From positions 2,402,501-2,466,500 of the forward strand of contig NZ_CP075189.1 of assembly GCF_020510565.1 (NCBI RefSeq): 64,000 nt of DNA, given 5' to 3'. The stretch is from Ferribacterium limneticum (GTDB lineage: Bacteria > Pseudomonadota > Gammaproteobacteria > Burkholderiales > Rhodocyclaceae). Below, one piece after another: positions 28,659 through 37,126 of this stretch. Numbering within the stretch: position 1 is the first letter of the stretch; each line of letters starts with the position of its first letter. The notes under the pieces were generated by a model. That model was not told the origin of the DNA, searched no databases, and saw only the letters and a program-made list of their open reading frames with translations. The translations under genes and the position numbers were made by a program.

Positions 28659-28672
28659 ATATCGGGCGCCGA

Positions 28673-28678
28673 TATAAT
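28673..28678 (+). promoter_or_regulatory. Possible -10 element for tRNA-Leu
   Basis: TATAAT 12 bases before tRNA-Leu and after the terminator. No good -35 is visible, because the T-rich terminator tail occupies that position. Confidence 0.4.
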
Positions 28679-28689
28679 GATTGCACCCA

Positions 28690-28775
28690 GCCCGGGTGGT
28701 GAAATTGGTAGACACAAGAGACTTAAAATCTCTCGCTCTTTGAGTGTACGGGTTCGATTCCCGTCCCGGGCACCA
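28690..28775 (+). tRNA. tRNA-Leu (TAA)
   Basis: 86 bases with the long variable arm of a class II tRNA. Acceptor stem GCCCGGG / CCCGGGC plus encoded ACCA; anticodon loop ACTTAAAAT gives UAA. Confidence 0.96.
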
Positions 28776-28786
28776 CGAATGAACAC

Positions 28787-29248
28787 ATGATCATCTACGA
28801 CCTTAACTGCGAGAACAATCACCGGTTTGAAGGGTGGTTCCAGAATGCCGGCGCTTTTGAATCCCAGTTGGAGGATAAGCTTGTTTGCTGTCCGCAATGC
28901 GATAGCCACAACGTCCTTCGCGTGCCGTCGGCGGTCGCCATTTCCGGGCATCATGCCGAGCCGGTTGGGGTGACGTCGGTCAGTGCCGCAAAAGCACCGA
29001 CAAGTACCGCTTTGATGCCGGTCGGGACGCAAGCCATGGCGCTTTATCGCCAGCTCATCCAGACCATCGTCAGTCACAGTGAGGATGTTGGTCACTCGTT
29101 TGCCGATGAGGCACGCAAGATTCATTACAACGAAGCGCCTCAGCGCCCGATTCGCGGCCACGCCAGCGAGGATGAATGCGAAGAGCTGAGGGACGAGGGC
29201 ATCCAGATTCTTAATTTGCCGCTGCCCAAGGATGAGGATCTGAACTGA
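28787..29248 (+). CDS. DUF1178 protein
   Basis: 153 residues beginning MIIYDLNCENNHRFEGWFQN, with a zinc-ribbon-like CPQCDSHNV following an earlier Cys pair (LNCENNH) and a helical, acidic C terminus (HYNEAPQRPIRGHASEDE, IQILNLPLPK). The family is common in alpha- and betaproteobacteria and has no established function. It starts 11 bases after tRNA-Leu, so it may be co-transcribed with it. Confidence 0.85.
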   Translation: MIIYDLNCENNHRFEGWFQNAGAFESQLEDKLVCCPQCDSHNVLRVPSAVAISGHHAEPVGVTSVSAAKAPTSTALMPVGTQAMALYRQLIQTIVSHSEDVGHSFADEARKIHYNEAPQRPIRGHASEDECEELRDEGIQILNLPLPKDEDLN

Positions 29249-29323
29249 TCCTCTTTTTCTTCTCGCTACATTATTTAACATAATACAAATTATGCGCTAA
29301 TTTGATGGGTCGAATCGACTAGA

Positions 29324-32300
29324 TCAATGAAAATCCCGGCTCGACGTTTCGAGCCGGCCCAGCCAGGCGGAAAGGTCAACCAGTCGCTTGGCGACGAGAT
29401 GAACGACTTCGCCTTCAATCTGCAATTGTCCATAGACACCGAGCAGTGTCGCGCCGAGCAATTCGCGGCGTTGCTTTTCGACCTGTTGCGGATGGACGAC
29501 GACATTGACCAGTCCACTTTCATCTTCGAGCGTGACGAACACGATGCCGGTTGCGGTGCCCGGTCGCTGGCGACCGACGACGATGCCGGCGGCACGGATC
29601 AGGGCGCGGTGGCCGGCGTTTTTGAGATCGGCTGCCGTGACGAATCGACGCTCAAACAGATGCTGGCGGAGCAGCGCCAGAGGGTGACGACGCAGGGTCA
29701 GGCCGAGGCTGCGGTAATCGGCGACGAGGTTTTCGGCTTCGCTGGGCATAGTCAGTTCGGCATCCGGCTCGCTGATTGTTGTGCCGGCGAAGAGATCGCC
29801 CTGCACCGCCGCCGCTGGTTTTTCCACGCCAGCCGCCCAAGCCGCTTGCCGACGGTGGCCGGCCAGACTCTGCAAGGCATCGGCGGCGGCCAGTTGATCG
29901 AGGTCGCGGCGTTGCAGACCGGCCCGTGCGCTGAGATCGGCAATATTCAAAAATGGGTGATTTTTCCGGTTGACCGTGGCAATGCGCTCGGCGACCGCTT
30001 TCGAGAAGCCGGATATCTCGCGCAGGCCAAGACGGACGGCGCCGCGCTCATCGATGATGCTGTCCCAGTCGCTGACCGTAACGTCGGGCGGCAAAACGGT
30101 CACGCCGTGGCGCCGGGCGTCCTGGATCAGCATCGACGGCGAGTAAAAACCCATAGGCTGGCTGTTGAGCAGGCCGCACAGGAAGATGGCCGGATGGTGG
30201 CGCTTGAGCCAGGCCGAGATGTAAACAAGCAGCGCGAAGCTGGCGGCGTGCGATTCGGGAAAGCCGTATTCGCCGAAGCCCTGAATTTGCTGGATGATGC
30301 GCCGGGCAAAGCTTTCCGGCAGATCGTTGGCGGCCATGCCGGCAAGCAGTTTCTGTTCGAAGGGTTCGAGGCCGCCCTTTCGCTTCCAGGCGGCCATCGC
30401 CCGGCGCAACTGGTCGGCCTCGCCGGGCGTGAAATTGGCGGCGACGACGGCCAGTTGCATGACCTGCTCCTGGAAAATCGGCACGCCGCAGGTGCGTTTG
30501 AGCACCTCATCGACGGCCGGCGTGATTTTCTCGATACGTTCCCTGCCCTGCCGCCGCTTGAGGTAGGGATGCACCATGTCTCCCTGGATCGGCCCGGGGC
30601 GGACGAGCGATACCTCGATGACCAGATCGTAGAAATTTCTTGGCCGCAGGCGGGGCAGCATGGCCATCTGGGCGCGCGATTCGACCTGGAAGACGCCCAT
30701 GCTGTCGGCGTGGCAGAGCATTTCATAGGTTTTCGGGTCTTCGGCCGGGATGTCGGCCATCTTCCACGGTCGACCGGAAATTTGGCTCAAAATCGAAAGC
30801 ATGCGGCGGATGGCCGAGAGCATTCCCAAGGCCAGCACATCGACTTTCATGAGGCCGACGGCGTCGAGATCATCCTTGTCCCACTGGATCACCGTGCGCT
30901 CGGGCATCGCCGTGTTTTCGACCGGGACCAGCCGGGCCAGCGGGCCGCGTGACATGACGAAGCCACCAACGTGCTGGGTCAGGTGGCGCGGAAAACCGCG
31001 CAACTGGCCGGCAATCCACAGCCATTTCTCGACGCGTGGCGAGGTTGGGTCGAGACCCTGCTCGGCGAAGCGCTCGGGCAGTTGCTCACGTTTGTCCCAC
31101 CAGGCCAGCGAGGCGGTCAGGGCGTCGATGCGCGCCGTCTCGAAACCGAGCACTCTGCCCGCATCGCGCAGCGCGCCCTTGGTCCGGTAGGTGATCAGCG
31201 CCGCGGCCAGCGCCGTCCGCTCGCGGGTGTATTTTTTGTAAATATAGGCGATGACCTCGGGGCGGCGTTCGTGCTCGAAATCGACGTCGATGTCCGGCGG
31301 CTCGCCGCGCTCCTTGGAAATGAAGCGCTCGAACAGCATGCCGGAACGATCCGGACTGACTTCGGTGATGCCCAGCGCAAAGCAGACAATCGAATTGGCC
31401 GCCGAGCCGCGCCCCTGGCACAGGATATCGACGCTGCGGGCGAAGCAGACGATGTCGTACACCGTCAGGAAATAGGCCTCGTATTTGAGCTCGGCGATCA
31501 AGGCCAGTTCATGCTCGACGATCTTTCGAACCTGATCCGGAACGCCTTGCGGATAACGATTCAGCAAGCCGCGCTCGGTTTCATGGCGCAGCCAGGAGGT
31601 TGGCGTATGGTCGGTTTCGACGATTTCCTCCGGATATTCGTAGCGCAGTTCATCGAGCGAGAAGCTGCACAGATCGGCGATTTTCAGCGTTTCCGCCAGC
31701 AGTTCTGGCGGATAGAGGCGCGACAGGCGCAGGCGTGTCCGCACATGCCGCTCGGCGTTGGGAAACAGCGCGTAACCAGCCTCGAAAACCGTCGTTTTGA
31801 GGCGCAGAGCGGTCAGCACATCCTGCACCGGCCGCCGGGCCTTGACGTGCATATGGACATCGCCTGCCGCCACCAGCGGCAGACCGCAAGCCGCGCCGAG
31901 CGATTGCAGATCGGCCAGCTTGGCCGCATCATCCGGCCCGGCGTGGAGTTCGACGGCGATCCACGCCCGGCCAGGAAAACGCTCGGCCAGCCAGCGACCA
32001 TCGTCGACCGAGGCAGCCTCGCCCGGCACCCACAGGACCAGGCAGTCGGGCACCGCGCCATTCGGCGACACGACATTGAGGTCGTGCCGTTGCAATGCGT
32101 AAGCGCCCTTTTCCGCCCGCCGCCGAGCCAGCGTAATCAGCGCAGAGAGGTTTCCGTAGCCCTCACGGTTTTTGGCCAGGAAAGCCAGTTTGAGGCCATC
32201 GACAGTCGTCATTTCGCTGCCGACGATCAGTTTCAACCCGGCTTGCTTGGCCGCCTGATGCGCCCGCACGATGCCGGCCAGCGAACATTCGTCGGTCAGC

Positions 32301-32419
32301 GCCAAGGCTGTATAGCCTTGTGCCGCAGCCTGCTCGATCAGTTCAGCCGGATGCGAAGCGCCGCGCAGAAAACTGAAATTGGAGAGGCAATGCAGCTCGG
32401 CATAGTCGGGCAAGGACAT
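29324..32419 (-). CDS. dnaE2: Error-prone DNA polymerase DnaE2 (ImuC)
   Basis: Alpha-type C-family polymerase used for damage-induced mutagenesis together with ImuA and ImuB. 1031 residues: N-terminal PHP domain (YAELHCLSNFSFLRGASHP), palm with the catalytic aspartates in PPDIDVDFEHERR, the finger region with GVFQVESRAQMAMLPRL, then the helix-hairpin-helix and OB fold. Two copies of the dispersed repeat lie in the coding sequence: one encodes ATVNRKNHPFLNI near residue 820, and the other, read antisense, encodes SQISGRPWKMADIP near residue 545. Both keep the frame and approximate family length. Last gene of the lexA-imuA-imuB-dnaE2 operon. Confidence 0.95.
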   Translation of the reverse strand: MSLPDYAELHCLSNFSFLRGASHPAELIEQAAAQGYTALALTDECSLAGIVRAHQAAKQAGLKLIVGSEMTTVDGLKLAFLAKNREGYGNLSALITLARRRAEKGAYALQRHDLNVVSPNGAVPDCLVLWVPGEAASVDDGRWLAERFPGRAWIAVELHAGPDDAAKLADLQSLGAACGLPLVAAGDVHMHVKARRPVQDVLTALRLKTTVFEAGYALFPNAERHVRTRLRLSRLYPPELLAETLKIADLCSFSLDELRYEYPEEIVETDHTPTSWLRHETERGLLNRYPQGVPDQVRKIVEHELALIAELKYEAYFLTVYDIVCFARSVDILCQGRGSAANSIVCFALGITEVSPDRSGMLFERFISKERGEPPDIDVDFEHERRPEVIAYIYKKYTRERTALAAALITYRTKGALRDAGRVLGFETARIDALTASLAWWDKREQLPERFAEQGLDPTSPRVEKWLWIAGQLRGFPRHLTQHVGGFVMSRGPLARLVPVENTAMPERTVIQWDKDDLDAVGLMKVDVLALGMLSAIRRMLSILSQISGRPWKMADIPAEDPKTYEMLCHADSMGVFQVESRAQMAMLPRLRPRNFYDLVIEVSLVRPGPIQGDMVHPYLKRRQGRERIEKITPAVDEVLKRTCGVPIFQEQVMQLAVVAANFTPGEADQLRRAMAAWKRKGGLEPFEQKLLAGMAANDLPESFARRIIQQIQGFGEYGFPESHAASFALLVYISAWLKRHHPAIFLCGLLNSQPMGFYSPSMLIQDARRHGVTVLPPDVTVSDWDSIIDERGAVRLGLREISGFSKAVAERIATVNRKNHPFLNIADLSARAGLQRRDLDQLAAADALQSLAGHRRQAAWAAGVEKPAAAVQGDLFAGTTISEPDAELTMPSEAENLVADYRSLGLTLRRHPLALLRQHLFERRFVTAADLKNAGHRALIRAAGIVVGRQRPGTATGIVFVTLEDESGLVNVVVHPQQVEKQRRELLGATLLGVYGQLQIEGEVVHLVAKRLVDLSAWLGRLETSSRDFH
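29941..29979 (-). repeat. Dispersed ~40-bp repeat, copy 3 (inside dnaE2)
   Basis: On the minus strand CCACGGTCAACCGGAAAAAT, then a diverged half. It is read in the gene's sense direction as ATVNRKN. Confidence 0.8.
30763..30799 (+). repeat. Dispersed ~40-bp repeat, copy 4 (inside dnaE2, antisense)
   Basis: TCCACGGTCGACCGGAAATTT then CTCAAAATCGAAAG. Opposite orientation to the gene; the polymerase reads it as SQISGRPWK. Confidence 0.8.
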
Positions 32420-32437
32420 GATGTCACCGGCGTTCGA

Positions 32438-33907
32438 TCAGGCGAACAGGCCGTGCAAAAACCAGCCGTCGGCGTTCCTGAACACCCAGGCCCATTGGCC
32501 GAGCGGATTGCGCGCGACGAAATAGTCGCGCCGCACATCGCCCGTCGCCCCGCCCTCGCCTTCATCCCACCAGCCGCTTTCCAGCCGCTCGGCGCGCGAC
32601 AGCAGCTTGAGCGGGCCGTGCCATTGCGGGCTGCCGGCCCGTTCGGCCAGCGCTTGCGGGGTCGGCAGCAGCCACAGCGGGCGGGATTGCTTGCTCTCGG
32701 CTGCCGCCTTGCCGGCTTTTTGCATTCCTACGGTCGACCGGAAAAAACGGCCAAAATTGAAATCGACTTCATGCGCTTGCGTCGCACACTCGGGCCGATG
32801 ATCGGCCATCTCGCCGAGCGCCTGCACCGCCCCTTCGCCGAGCCGCGCGCGCAGACGTTCCAGGCAGGCCAGCGTCCCCTCACCGGCCGTTGCCTGCTCG
32901 AACAGATGGGCGCTGGCGCCGGGCTTGGCTACCAGTTCATCGGCCTGCAAGCGCAAGGCTTCGACCGGCGCTGAGAGGTGCAGCCGGGAAAGATGCTCGC
33001 GCAGCAGGCGGACGAAACGCCCTTCGTCAGCGGCCGGCTCGGCGAAATTGAGGGCCAGCGACGTTGGCGGTCCGTCGTCGTGCGTCAGTTGCAGGGAGCA
33101 ACGGCGGACCAGCAACTGCCGGCCATGCAGCCAGCCGGCCAAGGCCGCGAACAGGCGCTGGCCAGCGAAAACCAGCGCCTCGGCGTGCTCGACACGCGAC
33201 GGCAGCGCGATATCGATGGCGAAGCTTTCCGGGAAAATGAAGGATTTTTGTGGATCGGGCAGATCGCCCCAGGCGCGCAGCAGATCGTCGACCGGCCCGT
33301 TGCCGATGCGCCGCCGCAAGCCGGCACCGGGCAGCTTGCGCAGATCGCCCAGTTGCCGCAGGCCGAATGATTCGAGCCGGTTCGTGACGTCATCAGGCCA
33401 GCCGGGAACGGCACACGGCAAGGCGGCCAAGGCCGAGTGCATGGTTGTCGGTTCCACATGAATCTGGCTGGCGCCCATCCGTGCCAGCCAACCAGCCCCG
33501 AGCGGCGTTGGCGCCACCGCCCAGCGGGTCGAGTAAGACTGTTCGACGCAACCAGCGAGCACCGCCGTAATGATCGCCTCGGCGCCGCCGAACAAACGCA
33601 GGCAGCCGCCGATTTCAAGCAGCAGCGCATCCGGTGGCACCAAACTGATCGTCGGCGTAAAGCGACCGGCCCAGCAGGCCAGGCTGTCGAGCGCCTGTTT
33701 TTCGCGCGCCTCGACACGTTCGAAAACACTCAGGCCAGGCAGCAGGCCCAGCGCCGTCGACAGCTTCTGCCCGGCACAAACGCCCGCTGCCACCGCCTCG
33801 GCATCGCCCACCTGCACCCGCCCGCGCGCGACGACCGCGCTAGGCGACTGGCGCAGCGGCAGCGCCTCGATCGGCAACAAGGGAAAGTGCAGGGCCAGCC
33901 ACAGCAC
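32438..33907 (-). CDS. imuB: ImuB, Y-family-like mutagenesis protein
   Basis: Catalytically inactive Y-family relative that bridges DnaE2, ImuA and the beta clamp. I start it at GTG 33907 (GGGAG about 8 bases upstream), giving the typical N terminus [16 protein letters not shown]; the frame opens further upstream to 33973. About 489 residues. The palm-like and little-finger-like regions are recognisable by family, and the usual Y-family catalytic carboxylates are not evident. The segment FNFGRFFRSTVGMQKAG is encoded antisense by a dispersed repeat copy. It overlaps imuA by 68 bases. Confidence 0.88.
   Translation of the reverse strand: MLWLALHFPLLPIEALPLRQSPSAVVARGRVQVGDAEAVAAGVCAGQKLSTALGLLPGLSVFERVEAREKQALDSLACWAGRFTPTISLVPPDALLLEIGGCLRLFGGAEAIITAVLAGCVEQSYSTRWAVAPTPLGAGWLARMGASQIHVEPTTMHSALAALPCAVPGWPDDVTNRLESFGLRQLGDLRKLPGAGLRRRIGNGPVDDLLRAWGDLPDPQKSFIFPESFAIDIALPSRVEHAEALVFAGQRLFAALAGWLHGRQLLVRRCSLQLTHDDGPPTSLALNFAEPAADEGRFVRLLREHLSRLHLSAPVEALRLQADELVAKPGASAHLFEQATAGEGTLACLERLRARLGEGAVQALGEMADHRPECATQAHEVDFNFGRFFRSTVGMQKAGKAAAESKQSRPLWLLPTPQALAERAGSPQWHGPLKLLSRAERLESGWWDEGEGGATGDVRRDYFVARNPLGQWAWVFRNADGWFLHGLFA
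32727..32766 (+). repeat. Dispersed ~40-bp repeat, copy 5 (inside imuB, antisense)
   Basis: CTACGGTCGACCGGAAAAAA then GGCCAAAATTGAAATCG. Very close to the intergenic copies at 47454 and 52290. Confidence 0.85.
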
Positions 33908-34565
33908 GCGAAGGTCTCCCGGCAACAGGACGAGGAATGGACAAGGCGAGCGGCCGGGAAACCGGCCGGCCACGCCGCTTGATGATGCGCACCGACAACG
34001 CGCTATCGCCGTCTGCCGCGTTCAACATGACACGCAGCGGCGCCGGCGACGGCACCCCGGCTGCTGCGGTCGACCGCCATAAACAGGCAAAAACCGAACG
34101 CCCCTCGGCGGCGACCTGCAGGCGGCGCAAGGCCCGGGCATCGATGTTTGCTTCCGGCCAGGCCAGCACGCCAGCAAAGCCGCCGCTGGACAGCAGTTGT
34201 TCAACGCACCAGCCAACACTCTTGCCTGCCTTGACGACGACCAGCCGTTCCAGCGTCACGCCGGCCGCCGCCCAGGCCGGGGCATGCGGCAACCACGGCG
34301 GCGCCACCAGTGCCAGCCAGCCGCCATCGGCCGACAAGTGGGCCAGTGCCGGCAGCAGAAGGCTCATTTCACCGACACTGCCACGGTCAACGAGAATTTC
34401 GGTCAAATTTCCCCGTGGCCAGCCGCCACCGGGCAATTCGGCATCAAGTTCGGCATGGCCGCTCGGGATGGCGCTTTCCGGCAGCGAGGCCAGCGTGTCG
34501 CCGCGCCAGACATCGCCTCGGGCCAGCACATCCGCCAAGGCAACCGGCAACGGCTGGGTGTTCAT
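33840..34565 (-). CDS. imuA: ImuA, RecA-like SOS mutagenesis accessory protein
   Basis: 241-residue RecA/SulA-like protein of the ImuABC mutasome. Family features are [28 protein letters not shown] near residues 33-60 and [30 protein letters not shown]. The Walker A lysine is not preserved in this stretch, as is usual for ImuA. ATG 34565 overlaps the lexA stop (ATGA), so it is co-translated with the repressor that controls it. Confidence 0.88.
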   Translation of the reverse strand: MNTQPLPVALADVLARGDVWRGDTLASLPESAIPSGHAELDAELPGGGWPRGNLTEILVDRGSVGEMSLLLPALAHLSADGGWLALVAPPWLPHAPAWAAAGVTLERLVVVKAGKSVGWCVEQLLSSGGFAGVLAWPEANIDARALRRLQVAAEGRSVFACLWRSTAAAGVPSPAPLRVMLNAADGDSALSVRIIKRRGRPVSRPLALSIPRPVAGRPSRAVAGPALSLVADRGAAAAPVA

Positions 34566-35167
34566 GACAGTTTTGAAACGGCTCCACGAATGAGGCCGAC
34601 GGCGATGCCTTCGATGGCAAACTCGACCTCTTCGGGATTGACGATGATGGGCTGGAAATCGGGATTTTCGGCGATCAATTTGATCTGACCGCCGCTGCGT
34701 TCCAGACGCTTGACGGTGACTTCCTCGTCGATGCGGGCGACGACGATCTGCCCGTCACGTGCCTGGTTGGTCTTGTGCACGGCGAGCAGGTCACCGTCGT
34801 ACATGCCGATATCGATCATCGAAGTGCCGCGCACCTTGAGCAGGAAATCGGCCTTGGGCGAGAACATGCTGGCATCGAAGGCGTAGCGCCCCTGGACGTT
34901 TTCGACGGCGAGAATCGGTGAACCGGCGGCGACGCTGCCAATCAGCGGCAGGCCAAGCTGCTCGACCAGCCGGATGCCGCGCGCCGAACCCGGTTCGAGC
35001 GTGATGGCACCCTTTTTGGCCAGGGCCTTGAGGTGATCTTCGGCCGCATTCGGCGAGGCGAAGCCGAAGGCGCTGGCGATTTCCATGCGCGTCGGTGGGG
35101 CGCCGAGCACTTCCAGCGTATTTTTGATGAAGTCGAGAATTTCCTGCTGACGTGGCGTGAGTTTCAT
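34562..35167 (-). CDS. lexA: LexA repressor
   Basis: SOS repressor that cleaves itself on RecA filaments. 201 residues: winged HTH ([19 protein letters not shown] through [19 protein letters not shown]), autocleavage Ala-Gly in [10 protein letters not shown], catalytic Ser in [10 protein letters not shown] and Lys in EEVTVKRLE. It heads the lexA-imuA-imuB-dnaE2 operon and has its own LexA box upstream, so the cassette is autoregulated. The window does not show whether a second lexA exists. Confidence 0.96.
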   Translation of the reverse strand: MKLTPRQQEILDFIKNTLEVLGAPPTRMEIASAFGFASPNAAEDHLKALAKKGAITLEPGSARGIRLVEQLGLPLIGSVAAGSPILAVENVQGRYAFDASMFSPKADFLLKVRGTSMIDIGMYDGDLLAVHKTNQARDGQIVVARIDEEVTVKRLERSGGQIKLIAENPDFQPIIVNPEEVEFAIEGIAVGLIRGAVSKLS

Positions 35168-35193
35168 GGCCGGCCTCCGCTAAAAACCAATGA

Positions 35194-35209
35194 CTGTATT
35201 TTTGTACAG
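35194..35209 (-). promoter_or_regulatory. LexA box (SOS box) of lexA-imuAB-dnaE2
   Basis: CTGTATTTTTGTACAG: a CTG-N10-CAG palindrome with CTGT/ACAG arms, 27 bases upstream of the lexA start. The same arms occur in two boxes at 47.1 kb. Confidence 0.9.
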
Positions 35210-35234
35210 TAATCTGTTTTTGGCAAGCGAAAAT

Positions 35235-36581
35235 TCAGGTCGGCAGATCGAAACCCTTCAATTTACGGAACATGTCGACGGCGTAGGAGTCGGTCATCCC
35301 GGCGACAAAATCGGCCACCTGGAGCAGGCGAATGTACGGGTCGGCATCCGGCTCGCCGCCGTGGCCGAGGAACTGCGTCGGCAGCAGCTTGAGCAGCATG
35401 CGCTCGCGGGTCGTGTAGCGGGCGTGCCCTGCCCTCGCCTCGACTGCATTGGTGAACAGGCCGAGCAAGGCGCCGAGGACCTCGAAGCCGGCCGTTTCGA
35501 TCTCCAGCGCCGGGCGGGCGGTGTAGATCGTTTCCTTGGCCAATTTGAGAATGGCCTGCAACGGGTGGGCGATGGGTGAGCTTTCGAGCAGTTCGTCGTC
35601 AAACTTGCCGCTCAGGATGGCGTCCTCGTTTTCGAGGAAGACGGCGGCGGCGCTTTCAAGCAGGCAGCCGATGGCCTTGGCGCGCAGGTATTCGAGGCGT
35701 TCCTTCGGGTCGTGCAGATGGTGTAGCCGAGCACCATTGATGGTGTTGCCGGCCAGGTCGGCAAGCAGGCATTCGGCATCCTTGTAGGGCACAAAGCCGA
35801 GCCGGGCGGCGTCTTCGAGGTCGACGATCAAATAGCAGGTGTCGTCCGCCACTTCAACGAGAAAAGCCAGCGGATGACGGTGCCAGGCGGTATTTGGAAT
35901 TCGCTCGATTAATCCGGTTGACCGTGCGACTCGCCGGAAATTATCGGCATCCTGCTGGAAGAAGCCGAATTTCTTGCCGCTCTTGCCATCCAGCTCGGTC
36001 TCGATATGCGACGGGCGCGGATATTTGGTGAAAGTCGCCAGCACCGCGCTGCTCAGTTGCAGGCCGCCGGGATTGGCCGGGCTTTGCAGCCGGCTGACAA
36101 TGCGAAAGCCCTGCGCATTGCCTTCGTAGCGCTCGAAGTCGGCTTTCTGTGCTGATGTGAATTGGTGGCGATCAAGCAAGCCGGAATGGCGGAACCACTC
36201 GCGGATAGCGTCCTCGCCAGCGTGGCCGAAAGGCGGATTGCCGATATCGTGGGCCAGGCAGGCAGCGGCAACGATGGCGCCAAAATCGCCCGACTCAACG
36301 TGCTGCAGGCCGTGCCGGGCGATGATCTCGCGGCCGACCACGGCACCCAGCGAGCGGCCGACGCAACTGACTTCAAGGCTGTGCGTCAGGCGGGTGCGAA
36401 CGTAATCGCTCTTGGAGAGCGGGAAAACCTGCGTCTTGTCCTTCATGCGCCGGAAGGCGGAGGTGAAGACGATGCGGTCGTAATCCTGCTGGAAGGCTGT
36501 GCGTTCCGCCGTACCGGGCGCCTTGCCGGCCCCCAGGCGTTCGCTCGACAGCAGTTTTTCCCAGACTTTGCGTTTGCCCAT
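35235..36581 (-). CDS. dgt: Deoxyguanosinetriphosphate triphosphohydrolase-like protein
   Basis: HD-domain dNTPase. 448 residues: RRMKDKTQVFPL, RTRLTHSLEV, the HD motif in AACLAHDIGNPPFGHAGEDA, and HPLAFLVEVADDTCY. Around 35908-35935 the minus strand holds CACGGTCAACCGGA, a 14-base match to the dispersed repeat core, encoding ARSTGLIE; the rest is too diverged for a firm call. It lies upstream of lexA on the same strand, with the LexA box between them. Confidence 0.92.
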   Translation of the reverse strand: MGKRKVWEKLLSSERLGAGKAPGTAERTAFQQDYDRIVFTSAFRRMKDKTQVFPLSKSDYVRTRLTHSLEVSCVGRSLGAVVGREIIARHGLQHVESGDFGAIVAAACLAHDIGNPPFGHAGEDAIREWFRHSGLLDRHQFTSAQKADFERYEGNAQGFRIVSRLQSPANPGGLQLSSAVLATFTKYPRPSHIETELDGKSGKKFGFFQQDADNFRRVARSTGLIERIPNTAWHRHPLAFLVEVADDTCYLIVDLEDAARLGFVPYKDAECLLADLAGNTINGARLHHLHDPKERLEYLRAKAIGCLLESAAAVFLENEDAILSGKFDDELLESSPIAHPLQAILKLAKETIYTARPALEIETAGFEVLGALLGLFTNAVEARAGHARYTTRERMLLKLLPTQFLGHGGEPDADPYIRLLQVADFVAGMTDSYAVDMFRKLKGFDLPT

Positions 36582-36616
36582 ACTCTTTTGTTTCGACGAT
36601 GCGATGGGCTGCGAGT

Positions 36617-37039
36617 CTACTCCCCTTCGTACTCCGCTTCGAGCAAAGCCCGCACGTGATCGGGCAAAGGCACCGATTTTCCGGTCTGCGTGTCCATCCA
36701 GACAACCTTGGCGGCCCCCTCGGCATAAATGCGCTCATCGCCTTCGATGCGCATTTCAACGTAGGTCTCGCAACTGGAACGGCCGATGGCACCGACAAAG
36801 GTGCGCACCTCGACGGTTCCCGGATAATTCATCGGAATCAGGAAGGTACAGCTGGCGTTGATGATCACCGGCCCGGCGCCGCCCGAACGGACGGGGATAT
36901 TCATTTCCTCCACCCACTCGACCCGCGCCTGCTCCATGTAACGGAAATAAACCGTATTGTTAACATGCCCGTAGGCATCCATGTCGCCCCAGCGGATGGG
37001 CATCTTCGTGACGTGAATGAGCTTTTTCTTGTGTTCCAT
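36617..37039 (-). CDS. Acyl-CoA thioesterase, hot-dog fold (4HBT)
   Basis: 140 residues from ATG 37039 (MEHKKKLIHVTKMPIRW); the frame opens 30 bases earlier. The YbgC/4HBT active-site motif RWGDMDAYGHVNNTVYFRYM has the catalytic Asp, followed by the family strand pattern. Probably hydrolyses a short- or medium-chain acyl-CoA; the substrate is not determined. It lies divergently beside ETF-ubiquinone oxidoreductase, a fatty-acid oxidation component. Confidence 0.85.
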   Translation of the reverse strand: MEHKKKLIHVTKMPIRWGDMDAYGHVNNTVYFRYMEQARVEWVEEMNIPVRSGGAGPVIINASCTFLIPMNYPGTVEVRTFVGAIGRSSCETYVEMRIEGDERIYAEGAAKVVWMDTQTGKSVPLPDHVRALLEAEYEGE

Positions 37040-37126
37040 AATCCCAAATACTAGAGTGGTGTTGATCAAAATATTTCCATACTGTACCGTATTGAAATCA
37101 AGTCAACAATAAAATCAGGAGACAGC

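Noticed and set aside
30971..32974. 667-residue open frame opposite dnaE2 and imuB
   Set aside because: Antisense shadow of two well-supported genes.
34376..34412. Partial match to the dispersed repeat in imuA (ACGGTCAAC then GAATTTCGGTCAAATTT)
   Set aside because: It encodes LTEILVDRG on the minus strand, a segment conserved in ImuA, so ordinary coding explains it.
37060..37095. ATACTGTACCGTAT between the thioesterase and ETF-QO as a LexA box
   Set aside because: It lacks the CTG-N10-CAG spacing; at most a short dyad of unknown meaning.
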